A model generated the notes under the pieces. The model made no database searches and was not told the DNA's origin. It saw only the letters and a list, made by a program, of their open reading frames with translations. Made by a program: the position numbers and the translations under genes. Below, in pieces: positions 1-9,260 of a stretch of 64,000 nt of DNA. Location of the stretch: positions 1 to 64,000 of the forward strand of contig NZ_STGV01000004.1 of assembly GCF_004912165.1 (NCBI RefSeq), read 5' to 3'. The DNA is from Peteryoungia ipomoeae (GTDB lineage: Bacteria > Pseudomonadota > Alphaproteobacteria > Rhizobiales > Rhizobiaceae). The first letter of the stretch is position 1, and each line of letters begins with the position of its first letter.

Positions 1-164
1 GACATCCCATTGATTTTATGCAGTGTTTTGAATGGGTGCCGTTGGATGGTCTCAAAGGGGACCGCTTTGAGGTTTCTGCCTCCCTGGCTCCATAGGCTTG
101 TTCGCCTTGCGTGGGAGCGCGTCGGCTGGCTAGTGTCGGCGTGCACTTAGGGGAGAGTTAGACC
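1..164. other. Left edge: leader of the OCD-family gene, possibly the tail of an upstream gene
   Basis: No complete gene is visible. A reading frame open from base 3 to a TAG at 93-95 encodes 30 residues and could be the end of a plus-strand gene cut by the window edge; frame 1 is also open to 150, so neither can be trusted. An inverted repeat lies at 51-57 / 65-71 (CTCAAAG / CTTTGAG, 7-nt loop), without a T-tract. The GGGGAGA before base 165 is the ribosome binding site of the next gene. Confidence 0.3.
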
Positions 165-1127
165 ATGCGGATTCTTGATCGTGACGCCACCGAACAGGCG
201 CTGCCTTGGCAGTCGCTCATTGATGCGTTGGAGCAGATGTTTGTTGGCGATTGCGTCATGCCGGTTCGCCACCACCACGCGGTAGAGGTCCCAGGCGAAA
301 CGGCTGCGACGCTGCTGCTGATGCCTGCCTGGACGCCTGGGATCTATATAGGGGTGAAACTGGTCACCGTTTTTCCGGACAATCATCTTCGCGGCCTGCC
401 CGCGGTTTCCGGCGGCTATCTCCTGTCCTCCGGCAAAACCGGGGCGCTGCTTGCCCTGATCGACGGTGGAGAATTGACGGCACGACGCACGGCTGCGGCA
501 TCGGCGCTTGCGGCGCGTTGCCTCTCCAGGGAGGATGCCAGTCATCTGCTGGTGGTTGGCACCGGCCGGCTCGCACTCAATCTTATCGAGGCGCATTGCG
601 AAGCTCGGGCAATCTCGCGCATTTCGGTCTGGGGTCGCTCCGCCGCCAAGGCACAGGCACTTGCGGCGGAAGCCCGGGCTAAGGGGTTTGAGGCAGACGC
701 CGTCGTCGATCTTGAAGGAACAGCGCGCGCTGCGGATATCATCAGCTGTGCCACACTCTCCAGCGAACCCCTGATTCAAGGTGCCTGGCTGAAGCCGGGT
801 TGCCATCTCGATTTGATCGGCGCCTTCAACGCGACCATGCGGGAGAGTGACGATCTCGCGATGCAAAGAGCGAGGATCTTTGTCGACACCCGCAGCGGCG
901 CACTTGGAGAGGCCGGCGACATTCTGCAGGCTCTGCAATCGGGCGCGATCACGCCGGATGCCATTCTGGGCGATATGAAAGAGCTTCTGCTGGGCAAGGT
1001 CCAAGGTCGACAGTCGAGCGATGACATTACGCTCTTCAAGTCGGTCGGTGCGGCGCTTGAAGATCTGGCCGGAGCGATACTTGCTTATGAACGAACGGTT
1101 CAGCCGGATCCTTCCACAACGCCATGA
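165..1127 (+). CDS. Ornithine cyclodeaminase / mu-crystallin family NAD(P)-dependent enzyme
   Basis: A 320-residue protein of the ornithine cyclodeaminase/mu-crystallin family, which includes ornithine cyclodeaminase, alanine dehydrogenase-type enzymes and ketimine (pyrroline-2-carboxylate) reductases. Visible features are the N-terminal substrate-domain lysine in VKLVTVFPDN (about 64-73), the conserved DGGELTARRTAAAS segment (about 100-113), and a Rossmann nucleotide loop VGTGRLA at 131-137. The ATG is preceded by GGGGAGA at suitable spacing. The stop overlaps the hrpB start (ATGA), so the two are co-transcribed, although they have no obvious shared function. The exact substrate cannot be read from sequence: an imino-acid reductase is as plausible as true cyclodeaminase activity. 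Confidence 0.85.
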   Translation: MRILDRDATEQALPWQSLIDALEQMFVGDCVMPVRHHHAVEVPGETAATLLLMPAWTPGIYIGVKLVTVFPDNHLRGLPAVSGGYLLSSGKTGALLALIDGGELTARRTAAASALAARCLSREDASHLLVVGTGRLALNLIEAHCEARAISRISVWGRSAAKAQALAAEARAKGFEADAVVDLEGTARAADIISCATLSSEPLIQGAWLKPGCHLDLIGAFNATMRESDDLAMQRARIFVDTRSGALGEAGDILQALQSGAITPDAILGDMKELLLGKVQGRQSSDDITLFKSVGAALEDLAGAILAYERTVQPDPSTTP

Positions 1128-3604
1128 GCAAGGAATTTCCCGATCTCCCGTCTCTGCCCATCCGCGAAAAGCTGGGAGAGATCACTCGTCATCTAGAGCA
1201 AGGCAACAGGCTTGTGCTTTCCGCGCCTCCCGGGGCTGGCAAGACCACGCTCGTTCCCCTTGCCCTGCTCAAGAGCGCATGGCGCGATGATCAGAAAATT
1301 ATCTTGCTTGAGCCTCGACGGCTTGCAGCCCGCGCTGCGGCTGGCCGGATGGCCTCGCTTCTGGGTGAGACGGTGGGAGAAACCGTCGGTTACCGCATCC
1401 GGCTCGATACGCGCATTTCTGCAAAGACCCGCATCGAGGTCGTGACGGAAGGTGTTTTCGCCAGAATGATCTTGGCGGATCCTGAACTCTCGGGCATTGC
1501 GGCGGTTCTCTTTGACGAGTTTCACGAGCGATCGCTCGATGCTGATCTTGGCCTGGCCCTCTCCCTCGACACCCAGGGAGCACTGCGACCTGACCTTCGA
1601 CTGATGGTGATGTCGGCGACCCTCGATATTGCGGGCGTTGTGCGACTGCTTGGCGATGTTCCTGTCGTGAAGAGCGACGGGCGCACGCATCCGGTTGAAA
1701 TCCGTTATAGGGATCGAGGGGGTCTCGAACGCATAGAGGACGCCGTAGTCTCCGCAATCGCGGAGGTTATCCAACAGGAACAGGGGTCGGTCCTCGCCTT
1801 TCTTCCAGGCCAGGGCGAAATTCGCAAGGTGGCAGAGCGACTCGAGGGACTGCTTCCCGGCGACGTCGCTGTCGCGCCGCTCTACGGCAATCTCGATCAG
1901 GCCGAACAGAATGCGGCCATCCAGCCCTGCCGTTCCGGCAAGCGCAAAGTGGTGCTGGCGACCTCGATTGCCGAGACATCCATCACGATCGACGGAGTGC
2001 GTGTCGTGATTGACAGCGGCTTGCAGCGACTGCCGGTCTTTGAGCCGTCAACCGGCATTACCCGGCTCGAAACCGTACGCGTCTCGCGCGCTTCCGCCGA
2101 TCAGCGTGCAGGTCGTGCCGGGCGTACCGAACCGGGGATCGCAGTTCGGCTTTGGCATGCCGGGCAGACTGCGGCCTTGCCGGCGCAGACGCCGCCAGAA
2201 ATTCTCGCGACCGATTTGACCGGTTTTCTGCTCGATCTTGCCCTCTGGGGCGTGCACGATCCGGCTTCGCTTTCGCTGCTGGATCAGCCGCCGGGGCCGG
2301 CGCTTGCGGAGGCGCGCGAGCTCTTGATGCGTCTCGGCGCCCTTGATCAGCATGGGCACCTGACCAGGTATGGCCGCCGGATGCGCGACCTGGGGCTTCC
2401 CACGCGACTTGCAGCCATGGTGCTTGCGGCAGCAGGGGAAGGCAAGGCAGAGGCCGCAGTGGAATTGGCCGTGGTCATGAGTGAAACTGGTTTGGGCGGA
2501 CCCGATATCGATCTCGAGGAGCGTTTGCGGCGCTTCCGCCGCGATGGCAGCGAGCGCGCCAAGGCATCCCGCCGCTGGGCCGCGCGGATTGCGGCTCAAG
2601 CTGTGGGAGAAACATCGGCCGCAACCTCAGAGTCCGACGAGCTTCCCGGCCCGCTGTTGCTTCGTGCATTTCCAGACAGGATTGCAAAACAACGTGGAGG
2701 GCGTGGCCGGTTTGTACTGGCCAATGGCCGTGGTGCTGAAATCGCAGAGACCGAGCGTCTCGCCGGAGCTGCAATGCTTGTGGTCGCAGATCTCACCGGC
2801 AGGGCACAACGCGCCAGAATTCTTGCGGCTGCCGAAATCTCGCTGGAGCAGATCCAGCAACACATGCCAGACCTGATAGAACAGCAGGATGAGACTGGCT
2901 TCGACTTGGCCTCGCGAGAGGTTCGAGCGCGGCGGACTACCCGTATCGGCGCCATTGTCCTTGAGAACGCGCCCTTACCAAAGCCCAAAGGAGAGGCAGC
3001 AGCCCTTGCACTGGCAAAGGGTGTCGCTCAGCTTGGTCCGGGATGCCTGCCTTTTTCCAAAGCGAGCCGACAGTTTCGTCAGCGATTGGCGTTCCTGCAT
3101 CGCACGCTCGGGGAGCCCTGGCCCGATGTCAGCGATGCGGCCCTCTTGGCCGGTCTGCAAGACTGGTTTGTTCCCTTTCAAAGCGGCGTCGGAAGTCTGT
3201 CCGATATCTCCCCCGACAGCCTGCAAGCCGGATTGGCATCGCTCGTTCCGCATGGCCTGTCGCGCGATCTCGCAGCTCTCGTGCCGACGCACTTTACCGC
3301 CCCAACAGGGCAATCCCATCCGATTCACTACGAAGGCGATGAGCCGGTTCTGCAGATTCGTGTTCAGGAACTCTTCGGTTTGAAGGTTCATCCCACGATC
3401 GGCGGCGGCAAACTGCCGCTGCTGCTGGAGTTGACGTCGCCGGCTCACAGGCCCATCCAGACGACCAGGGATCTTCCCGGTTTCTGGAGTGGCTCGTGGA
3501 AGGACGTTCGGGCAGAGATGCGCGGGCGCTATCCGAAACACCCCTGGCCGGAGGATCCCGCTTCTGCGACGCCAACGCATCGTGCCAAGCCGCGCGGCAC
3601 ATAA
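1124..3604 (+). CDS. hrpB: ATP-dependent helicase HrpB
   Basis: A DEAH-family superfamily 2 helicase of 826 residues, the usual HrpB length. Motif I is APPGAGKTT (about 34-42), motif II is DEFH (131-134), motif III is SAT (164-166), motif V lies in ATSIAETSITIDG and motif VI is QRAGRAGR (327-334). The long C-terminal region contains the HrpB-specific domain ending in the conserved segment LTSPAHRPIQTTRDLPGFW. HrpB is presumed to act on RNA or RNP in the cytoplasm; its physiological substrate is poorly defined. Its start overlaps the preceding gene by 4 nt and its stop overlaps a possible ATG of actS. Confidence 0.95.
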   Translation: MSKEFPDLPSLPIREKLGEITRHLEQGNRLVLSAPPGAGKTTLVPLALLKSAWRDDQKIILLEPRRLAARAAAGRMASLLGETVGETVGYRIRLDTRISAKTRIEVVTEGVFARMILADPELSGIAAVLFDEFHERSLDADLGLALSLDTQGALRPDLRLMVMSATLDIAGVVRLLGDVPVVKSDGRTHPVEIRYRDRGGLERIEDAVVSAIAEVIQQEQGSVLAFLPGQGEIRKVAERLEGLLPGDVAVAPLYGNLDQAEQNAAIQPCRSGKRKVVLATSIAETSITIDGVRVVIDSGLQRLPVFEPSTGITRLETVRVSRASADQRAGRAGRTEPGIAVRLWHAGQTAALPAQTPPEILATDLTGFLLDLALWGVHDPASLSLLDQPPGPALAEARELLMRLGALDQHGHLTRYGRRMRDLGLPTRLAAMVLAAAGEGKAEAAVELAVVMSETGLGGPDIDLEERLRRFRRDGSERAKASRRWAARIAAQAVGETSAATSESDELPGPLLLRAFPDRIAKQRGGRGRFVLANGRGAEIAETERLAGAAMLVVADLTGRAQRARILAAAEISLEQIQQHMPDLIEQQDETGFDLASREVRARRTTRIGAIVLENAPLPKPKGEAAALALAKGVAQLGPGCLPFSKASRQFRQRLAFLHRTLGEPWPDVSDAALLAGLQDWFVPFQSGVGSLSDISPDSLQAGLASLVPHGLSRDLAALVPTHFTAPTGQSHPIHYEGDEPVLQIRVQELFGLKVHPTIGGGKLPLLLELTSPAHRPIQTTRDLPGFWSGSWKDVRAEMRGRYPKHPWPEDPASATPTHRAKPRGT

Positions 3605-3621
3605 TGAAAGGACAGACTTCA

Positions 3622-4920
3622 ATGGGCACGGATCTCGCCGCCAAATTCGAGCCTTCAAGCCGTAGGCTTCGCCTCGAGACGCTCATCCGCTTGCGGTGGG
3701 TCGCCGTTGCAGGCCAGCTGGTGACCGTGCTGCTTGTAGCGTTCTGGTTCGAGTTTTCGCTCCCGTTGGCGGCATGCCTTGGTCTGATTTCTGCGCTGGC
3801 CGCGGCCAATACCGTGCTCTGGCTGCGTTTTCCGGCGACCTATCGATTGGAACCCTTTGCTGCTTTTGCCGTGTTGTCGCTTGATCTGTTCCAGATGGGC
3901 GCGCTGCTCTTCATTACAGGTGGCCTTAGCAACCCGTTTGCACCTTTGATCTGTATTCCTGTGATCATATCCTTCGCCTCACAGCCCACTCGCCATTCAA
4001 TCGCGCTTTTTGTCACAGCACTTGCCTTTATCACGCTGCTTGCCTTCACCACCTCGCCTCTTCCCTGGTTCGAGGGTCAGGCCTTGACCGTCCACCCGTT
4101 GCTGCAGCTCGGCATGTGGTGCTCGATTGTCTCGATGATGGCGTTTGCCGCCTTCTATGCCTATCGTGTCTCCCGCGAATCCAGCCTGCTCGCCGATGCA
4201 TTGACCGCCACAGAGCTCATCCTTCAGCGCGAAAAGCACCTGCACCAGCTCGATGGGCTAGCAGCGGCTGCGGCGCATGAGCTTGGGACACCTCTGGCCA
4301 CCATCAGCGTCGTTGCCAAGGAAATGGAGCGTGAGCTCGGACAGGACGAGCGTTACCGGGAAGATGTGCAGTTGTTGCGGAGCCAGAGCGAGCGCTGCCG
4401 CGACATCCTTCGGCGTCTGACGACACTGGCTAATGAAGACGAGGCGCATATGCGCCAGTTGCCTCTGTCATCCATGATCGAGGAAGTCATCGCACCGCAA
4501 CGCGAATTTGGCGTAGAGATTGAGTTGATCGAACAGAGCGACCGATCCGAAGAGCCTGTCGGCATTCGCAATCCCGGCATCCTCTATGGCCTTGGAAATC
4601 TTTTGGAGAATGCGGTAGACTACGCTCGCTCGAAGGTCACGGTCAGTACCGAACACTCCCCCACCCATGTGCGCGTGACGATTGCCGATGACGGTGAAGG
4701 TTTTGCACCCGGTGTGTTGCAGCGTATCGGAGACCCCTATGTCACCGATCGCCAGCAAAACGCGCGCGCTGGAGGCCTAGGACTGGGGCTTTTCATTGCC
4801 AAGACCCTGCTTGAGAGATCCGGCGCCTCGCTGCGCTTCGAAAACGGCGAAGCGCCCGGGACTGGTGCCCGCGTTCTCGTGACCTGGGCGCGCGCCGACA
4901 TGGAGGGCGGTGCCCCTTAG
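3622..4920 (+). CDS. actS: Redox-responsive sensor histidine kinase ActS (RegB/PrrB family)
   Basis: A membrane sensor kinase of the RegB/PrrB/ActS family. Residues about 25-185 form six hydrophobic segments. The GGxxNPF quinone-site motif appears as GGLSNPF (100-106), the H-box AAAHELGTPL has its histidine at 219, and the redox-active cysteine of RegB is conserved in SERCRDILRRL (Cys259). The C-terminus carries the GHKL ATPase (LLENAVDYA, DDGEGF, GLGLGLF). I chose ATG 3622 because AAAGGA lies about 10 nt upstream; ATG 3604, overlapping the hrpB stop, would add six residues. The partner regulator follows at 4993. In this family the pair adjusts gene expression to redox state, and in Sinorhizobium ActSR is tied to acid tolerance. 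Confidence 0.95.
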   Translation: MGTDLAAKFEPSSRRLRLETLIRLRWVAVAGQLVTVLLVAFWFEFSLPLAACLGLISALAAANTVLWLRFPATYRLEPFAAFAVLSLDLFQMGALLFITGGLSNPFAPLICIPVIISFASQPTRHSIALFVTALAFITLLAFTTSPLPWFEGQALTVHPLLQLGMWCSIVSMMAFAAFYAYRVSRESSLLADALTATELILQREKHLHQLDGLAAAAAHELGTPLATISVVAKEMERELGQDERYREDVQLLRSQSERCRDILRRLTTLANEDEAHMRQLPLSSMIEEVIAPQREFGVEIELIEQSDRSEEPVGIRNPGILYGLGNLLENAVDYARSKVTVSTEHSPTHVRVTIADDGEGFAPGVLQRIGDPYVTDRQQNARAGGLGLGLFIAKTLLERSGASLRFENGEAPGTGARVLVTWARADMEGGAP

Positions 4921-4992
4921 TGCTTTACCTTCGTGCCATTCGCACCATATAGAGCAATGGCGATACGGTAGAACAATTCCAGGGTACGCAGT

Positions 4993-5586
4993 ATGACAAC
5001 GACTTTCTCCGGGACTGCCACAAGCAACACATCTTCTCGCGAGAACGCGGAGGCTTTGGGTGAAGACCCTTCGCTGCTGATCGTTGACGACGACGCACCG
5101 TTTTTGCGGCGGCTGGCGCGCGCCATGGAGACACGCGGTTTCAAGGTCGATCTGGCGGAATCCGTCGCTGAAGGAATCGCAAAAGCGCGCCACGCGCCTC
5201 CCAGCTATGCTGTGGTCGATCTTCGCCTCGGCGATGGCAATGGCCTGGATGTGATCGAGGCAATTCGGGAAAAACGCGACGATACGCGGATCATTGTCTT
5301 GACCGGCTACGGCAACATCGCGACCGCCGTCACAGCGGTCAAGCTTGGCGCGCTCGACTATCTGTCGAAACCTGCCGATGCGGACGACATCTTTCTGGCT
5401 CTCACCCAGCGGCCCGGTGAGAAAGCGGAAGTTCCCGAAAATCCGATGTCAGCGGACCGCGTACGCTGGGAGCACATTCAGCGAGTGTACGAAAGCTGTG
5501 AGCGCAATGTCTCGGAGACGGCACGTCGGTTGAACATGCACAGGCGCACGCTGCAGCGTATCCTTGCCAAACGTGCGCCGCGCTGA
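4993..5586 (+). CDS. actR: Response regulator ActR (RegA/PrrA family)
   Basis: A 197-residue response regulator. The receiver domain (about 27-140) has the acidic cluster VDDD at 31-34, the phosphoacceptor aspartate at 76 (VVDLRLGDGNG) and the conserved lysine in LSKPAD. The C-terminus is a short Fis-type helix-turn-helix (ARRLNMHRRTLQRILAKRAPR), diagnostic of the RegA/PrrA/ActR family. It lies 72 nt downstream of its kinase gene actS, so co-transcription is likely. Family members control respiration, carbon and nitrogen fixation and, in rhizobia, acid tolerance. The first ~25 residues are less conserved and the real start could be slightly further in. Confidence 0.95.
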   Translation: MTTTFSGTATSNTSSRENAEALGEDPSLLIVDDDAPFLRRLARAMETRGFKVDLAESVAEGIAKARHAPPSYAVVDLRLGDGNGLDVIEAIREKRDDTRIIVLTGYGNIATAVTAVKLGALDYLSKPADADDIFLALTQRPGEKAEVPENPMSADRVRWEHIQRVYESCERNVSETARRLNMHRRTLQRILAKRAPR

Positions 5587-5589
5587 CTT

Positions 5590-6069
5590 TCAGGAAAATG
5601 GGCGAGCGGAGATTTCTGCCTGCATCAGGCGTTGCGTCGCAACCCTTGCATAGGTCAGCGTAATCGATTTTCGCGTGGCCGGTGCAAGGCGATGCTCGGG
5701 GGCTTCGCGCGACAAATGTGCGCCATATCCGTCCGAAACAATCAGGCCGCAATCCGGCGGGAAGATGTCTTCCGGCACACCTGGATGCGTGGCGAAAAAG
5801 AGCCGGTCACAATAGTTGCGGTATTCCGGCCATTTCCTGTCGACACGGAAATCCTCGATCGATGACTTGATCTCGATAATCCAAATCTCGCCCTTGCTTG
5901 ACAGTGTCACAAGATCGGCGCGGCGTCCGTTCGCCAGGGTAAGCTCTGGCAGGAGCGCCAATCCCATGTTGGAAAAGAGAACTTGCACACCACGCCGAAT
6001 CAGGACGGCACGATCCGACTGGCGGCCGTCAATTAACGGATTGCTAACCCCGATCGAAACTATCGTCAT
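5590..6069 (-). CDS. mmcB: MmcB-family DNA repair protein
   Basis: A 159-residue protein resembling the alphaproteobacterial MmcB family, a predicted restriction-endonuclease-fold nuclease first described in Caulobacter as a DNA damage-related gene. The nuclease-like core is visible as RRADLVTLSSKGEIWIIEIKSS, an acidic residue followed by E-x-K. ATG 6069 is preferred over an upstream in-frame start because GGGGA stands 8 nt before it. The gene converges on actR with 3 nt between stops, and is divergent from the L,D-transpeptidase gene. Family assignment is from recognised sequence pattern; the exact role in mutagenesis or repair is not established here. Confidence 0.8.
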   Translation of the reverse strand: MTIVSIGVSNPLIDGRQSDRAVLIRRGVQVLFSNMGLALLPELTLANGRRADLVTLSSKGEIWIIEIKSSIEDFRVDRKWPEYRNYCDRLFFATHPGVPEDIFPPDCGLIVSDGYGAHLSREAPEHRLAPATRKSITLTYARVATQRLMQAEISARPFS

Positions 6070-6245
6070 GGATAGAGTCCCCTTCCCCACATCAGCATGT
6101 TGCAAAAAAGCAATGCGCCGTCACTTTGCTGGCTGGCCTGGGTTTTGGTGACAGATGACACTTGCCTGTCTGCCGTTAATCCAAAATAAACCATAATCAA
6201 AGATGGTCACCGAGCCATTTCCCATCACACTTCAAGAGCTTTCAC

Positions 6246-6911
6246 ATGCGCTTCCGCACACTCTCGACCGCGCTTGCCTTCACACTGACAATCGGCCTTG
6301 CAGGCTGCACCACGACCTCCGGTGACAACAAGGAAGTCGCCGAGACGACGAAGGTGCAGATCTTCAGCGACTCCTACGGGAAGGTCACGGATGCAGGATT
6401 TGCTCTGCCGTCAATTCCAGTCGAAAAGCTTGATAAGAAGTATCATCGACAGATTGTCGATTATAAGACGAGTGAGAAGCCCGGCACAATCGTTGTCAAC
6501 ACGCGCGAACGCTTCCTCTACTATGTTCTGCCGCGCGGCAAGGCTGTCCGTTACGGTATCGGCGTTGGCAAACAGGGATTTGCTTGGGGCGGCGAGGCCT
6601 ATATCGCTTGGAAGCAGGCCTGGCCGACCTGGCATCCACCGAAGGAAATGGCCGAGCGGAAGCCGGATGTCGCGAAATATGTCGAGAAGGGCATGGAGCC
6701 GGGTCTGACGAATCCCCTTGGCGCGCGCGCGCTGTATCTCTTCAATGAAAAGGGTCAGGATACCCTTTTCCGTCTGCATGGCACACCGGAATGGCGCTCC
6801 ATTGGTACGGCCGCATCCTCGGGCTGCATCCGTCTGATGAATCAGGATATCATTGACCTCTACGACCGCGTGAAGCCGGGCCGTGGCACCAAGGTCATCG
6901 TGCAGCAGTAA
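6246..6911 (+). CDS. YkuD-domain L,D-transpeptidase lipoprotein
   Basis: A 221-residue envelope enzyme. The N-terminus is a lipoprotein signal with lipobox LAGC and lipidated Cys21. The YkuD catalytic domain covers about 75-219, with His178 in HGTPEWR and the nucleophile Cys194 in SSGCIRLMN. These enzymes form 3-3 cross-links in peptidoglycan or attach outer-membrane proteins to it, by acyl transfer from the L-centre to a D-centre of meso-diaminopimelate. Rhizobiales encode many paralogues and I cannot say which job this one has. It is monocistronic: divergent promoter on the left and a hairpin terminator at 6943 on the right. Confidence 0.92.
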   Translation: MRFRTLSTALAFTLTIGLAGCTTTSGDNKEVAETTKVQIFSDSYGKVTDAGFALPSIPVEKLDKKYHRQIVDYKTSEKPGTIVVNTRERFLYYVLPRGKAVRYGIGVGKQGFAWGGEAYIAWKQAWPTWHPPKEMAERKPDVAKYVEKGMEPGLTNPLGARALYLFNEKGQDTLFRLHGTPEWRSIGTAASSGCIRLMNQDIIDLYDRVKPGRGTKVIVQQ

Positions 6912-6942
6912 GCGCTGAATTTAAATAGCAAGCATTGCAAAA

Positions 6943-6963
6943 GCCGCCGGCATTACCGGCGGC
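6943..6963. terminator. Bidirectional hairpin between L,D-transpeptidase and glcB
   Basis: An 8-bp GC stem, GCCGCCGG (6943-6950) and CCGGCGGC (6956-6963) around a 5-nt loop, lies between the ends of two convergent genes. It has an A-rich left flank but no long T-tract, so termination may be inefficient in the plus direction. Confidence 0.6.
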
Positions 6964-6992
6964 TATTCTGTTGCCGAGTTCAGAATGCTATG

Positions 6993-9164
6993 TCAGGCGG
7001 CGAGGCTCGCCTTCCGCTGCAGGCGGCGGCGGTGGAGAACAGGCTCCGTATATCCGTTGGGCTGCTCACGTCCTTTCAGGACCAACTCAAGTGCGGCCTG
7101 AAAGGCGATTGATGCCTCGAAATCTGCGGCCATCGAGCGATAGGCGGGATCAGCGGCATTCTGGCCATCCACAACGATTGCCATTCGCTTCATTGTTTCG
7201 ACAACCTGGGCCTCCGAGACGATCCCGTGATGGAGCCAGTTGGCGATATGCTGCGCCGAAATGCGAAGCGTTGCGCGGTCTTCCATAAGGCCGACATTAT
7301 TGATGTCCGGCACCTTCGAGCATCCGATGCCCTGATCGACCCAGCGGACGACGTAGCCGAGAATCCCTTGCGCGTTATTGTCCAGTTCGCGCTGGATTTC
7401 GTCTGCCGTCCAGTTCGGGCGACTAGCGACCGGAACCGACAGGATATCGGAGAGCGATGCCCTAGGGCGGGTAGCAAGCGTCTTTTGAACAGCTGCAACA
7501 TTGACGCTGTGGTAATGCGTGGCATGCAGCGTGGCCGCGGTCGGAGACGGAACCCAGGCCGTGTTCGCGCCGGCCTTCGGATGTCCGATCTTCTGTTCCA
7601 GCATCGCTGCCATCAAATCTGGCATTGCCCACATACCCTTGCCAATCTGGGCATGTCCGGAAAGCCCGCATTCGAGCCCGATATCGACATTCCAGTTTTC
7701 ATAAGCAGTGATCCAGGCTGCCTGCTTCATGTCGCCCTTACGGATCATCGGGCCTGCTTCCATCGAGGTGTGCATCTCATCGCCCGTACGGTCGAGAAAG
7801 CCCGTGTTGATGAAGACGACGCGCTCACGTGCGGAGCGAATGCATTCCTTGAGGTTGACCGTGGTTCGGCGCTCCTCGTCCATAATGCCCATTTTGATGG
7901 TGTTCGGCGCCATGCCAAGCAATGCTTCGACGCGCGAGAAGATTTCACAGGCAAAGGCGACTTCTTCCGGCCCGTGCATTTTGGGTTTGACCACATACAT
8001 CGAGCCCGCCCGCGAATTCTTCCGCCGGCCATTGGCGCCAATATCATGCAGGGCGATTAGCGCGGTGATGGCGCCATCCATAATGCCCTCCGGCACAGGA
8101 TCGCCTTCCCGATCGAGGATCGCGGGATTGGTCATCAGATGGCCGACATTGCGAACGAGCATCAGCGAACGACCGGGTAATGTGCTCTCTTCTCCATTCG
8201 GACCGATGAAGGTGCGGTCATCCGCCAGGGCGCGAGTGAAGGTCTTTCCGCCCTTGGTCACTTCTTCTGTCAGATCGCCCTTCATCAGTCCCAGCCAGTT
8301 GGCATAGACGACAACTTTATCCTCCGCATCGACAGCAGCGACAGAATCCTCGCAGTCCATGATGGTGGTGACAGCCGATTCCAGCCTGACGTCGTTGATG
8401 CCAGCGGGATCATCCCGGCCTATGGTACCGGCACGATCGACAACGAGTTCGATATGGAGCCCGTTTTTGCGCAGAAGAAGTGCTTCCGGCTGCTCCGATG
8501 CCCCATGATATCCAGCAAATTGCATGGGATCCGCGAGGCCGGTCAGCGATCCGTCAGTGAGCGTAACAGCAAGCGCGCCGTCTTGAATAGAGAGATCAGT
8601 GACTGAGGCCCAGGCGCCGGCAGCCAGGGGCGCTGAGCGATCGAGGAAATCACGTGCCCAGGCAATGACCTTGTGGCCGCGCGTGGGATTGTAGCTTCCG
8701 CCCTTGGCTTCCTCGCCATCATCCGAAATCGCATCGGTGCCGTAGAGTGCATCGTAGAGCGACCCCCAGCGGGCATTGGCTGCGTTTAGCGCATAGCGCG
8801 CGTTCATGACGGGAACGACGAGTTGGGGGCCGGCAATGGTTGCGATTTCAGGATCGACATTGGTCGTTTCGATCTTGAACTCCGGTCCTTCCGGCAGGAT
8901 GTATCCAATCTCCCTGAGAAAAGCCTCATAGGCCTTAAGGTCGATCGGTGCGCCATTTTGCCGATACCAGCCGTCTAGCTTTCTCTGAAATTCGTCGCGC
9001 TTTGTCAGCAGGGCTTTATTCTTCGGCGCGAGGTCATGGATGATTGATGACAAGCCAGCAAAAAACGTGTCGGGATCGACGCCAGTGCCCGGGATGGCCT
9101 GGACGACGATGAAATCGTGAAGCCCTTTGTCAATCGATAGACCGTTTTCCTGTACGTAAGCCAT
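6993..9164 (-). CDS. glcB: Malate synthase G
   Basis: A 723-residue cytosolic enzyme condensing glyoxylate with acetyl-CoA to malate. Length and sequence fit the monomeric G isoform rather than the ~530-residue A isoform. Recognisable blocks include [39 protein letters not shown] and [20 protein letters not shown], which carry the acidic residues and arginines of the magnesium/glyoxylate site. The ATG has GAGGAG 6 nt upstream. It would support growth on acetate, glycolate or allantoin-type substrates. The upstream neighbour on the same strand is a hydantoinase-type protein 97 nt away, so the two could be co-transcribed, perhaps linked by ureide or purine breakdown giving glyoxylate, but that is speculation. 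Confidence 0.97.
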   Translation of the reverse strand: MAYVQENGLSIDKGLHDFIVVQAIPGTGVDPDTFFAGLSSIIHDLAPKNKALLTKRDEFQRKLDGWYRQNGAPIDLKAYEAFLREIGYILPEGPEFKIETTNVDPEIATIAGPQLVVPVMNARYALNAANARWGSLYDALYGTDAISDDGEEAKGGSYNPTRGHKVIAWARDFLDRSAPLAAGAWASVTDLSIQDGALAVTLTDGSLTGLADPMQFAGYHGASEQPEALLLRKNGLHIELVVDRAGTIGRDDPAGINDVRLESAVTTIMDCEDSVAAVDAEDKVVVYANWLGLMKGDLTEEVTKGGKTFTRALADDRTFIGPNGEESTLPGRSLMLVRNVGHLMTNPAILDREGDPVPEGIMDGAITALIALHDIGANGRRKNSRAGSMYVVKPKMHGPEEVAFACEIFSRVEALLGMAPNTIKMGIMDEERRTTVNLKECIRSARERVVFINTGFLDRTGDEMHTSMEAGPMIRKGDMKQAAWITAYENWNVDIGLECGLSGHAQIGKGMWAMPDLMAAMLEQKIGHPKAGANTAWVPSPTAATLHATHYHSVNVAAVQKTLATRPRASLSDILSVPVASRPNWTADEIQRELDNNAQGILGYVVRWVDQGIGCSKVPDINNVGLMEDRATLRISAQHIANWLHHGIVSEAQVVETMKRMAIVVDGQNAADPAYRSMAADFEASIAFQAALELVLKGREQPNGYTEPVLHRRRLQRKASLAA

Positions 9165-9260
9165 TGTCGCTCCTCGCTCTCTGAGTTCTTCACAGTCATC
9201 CCCGCGGAGGGTTTACAGTCAATCCGGCACAAATGCGAAAGATTGTTTCCATAACAGAAA

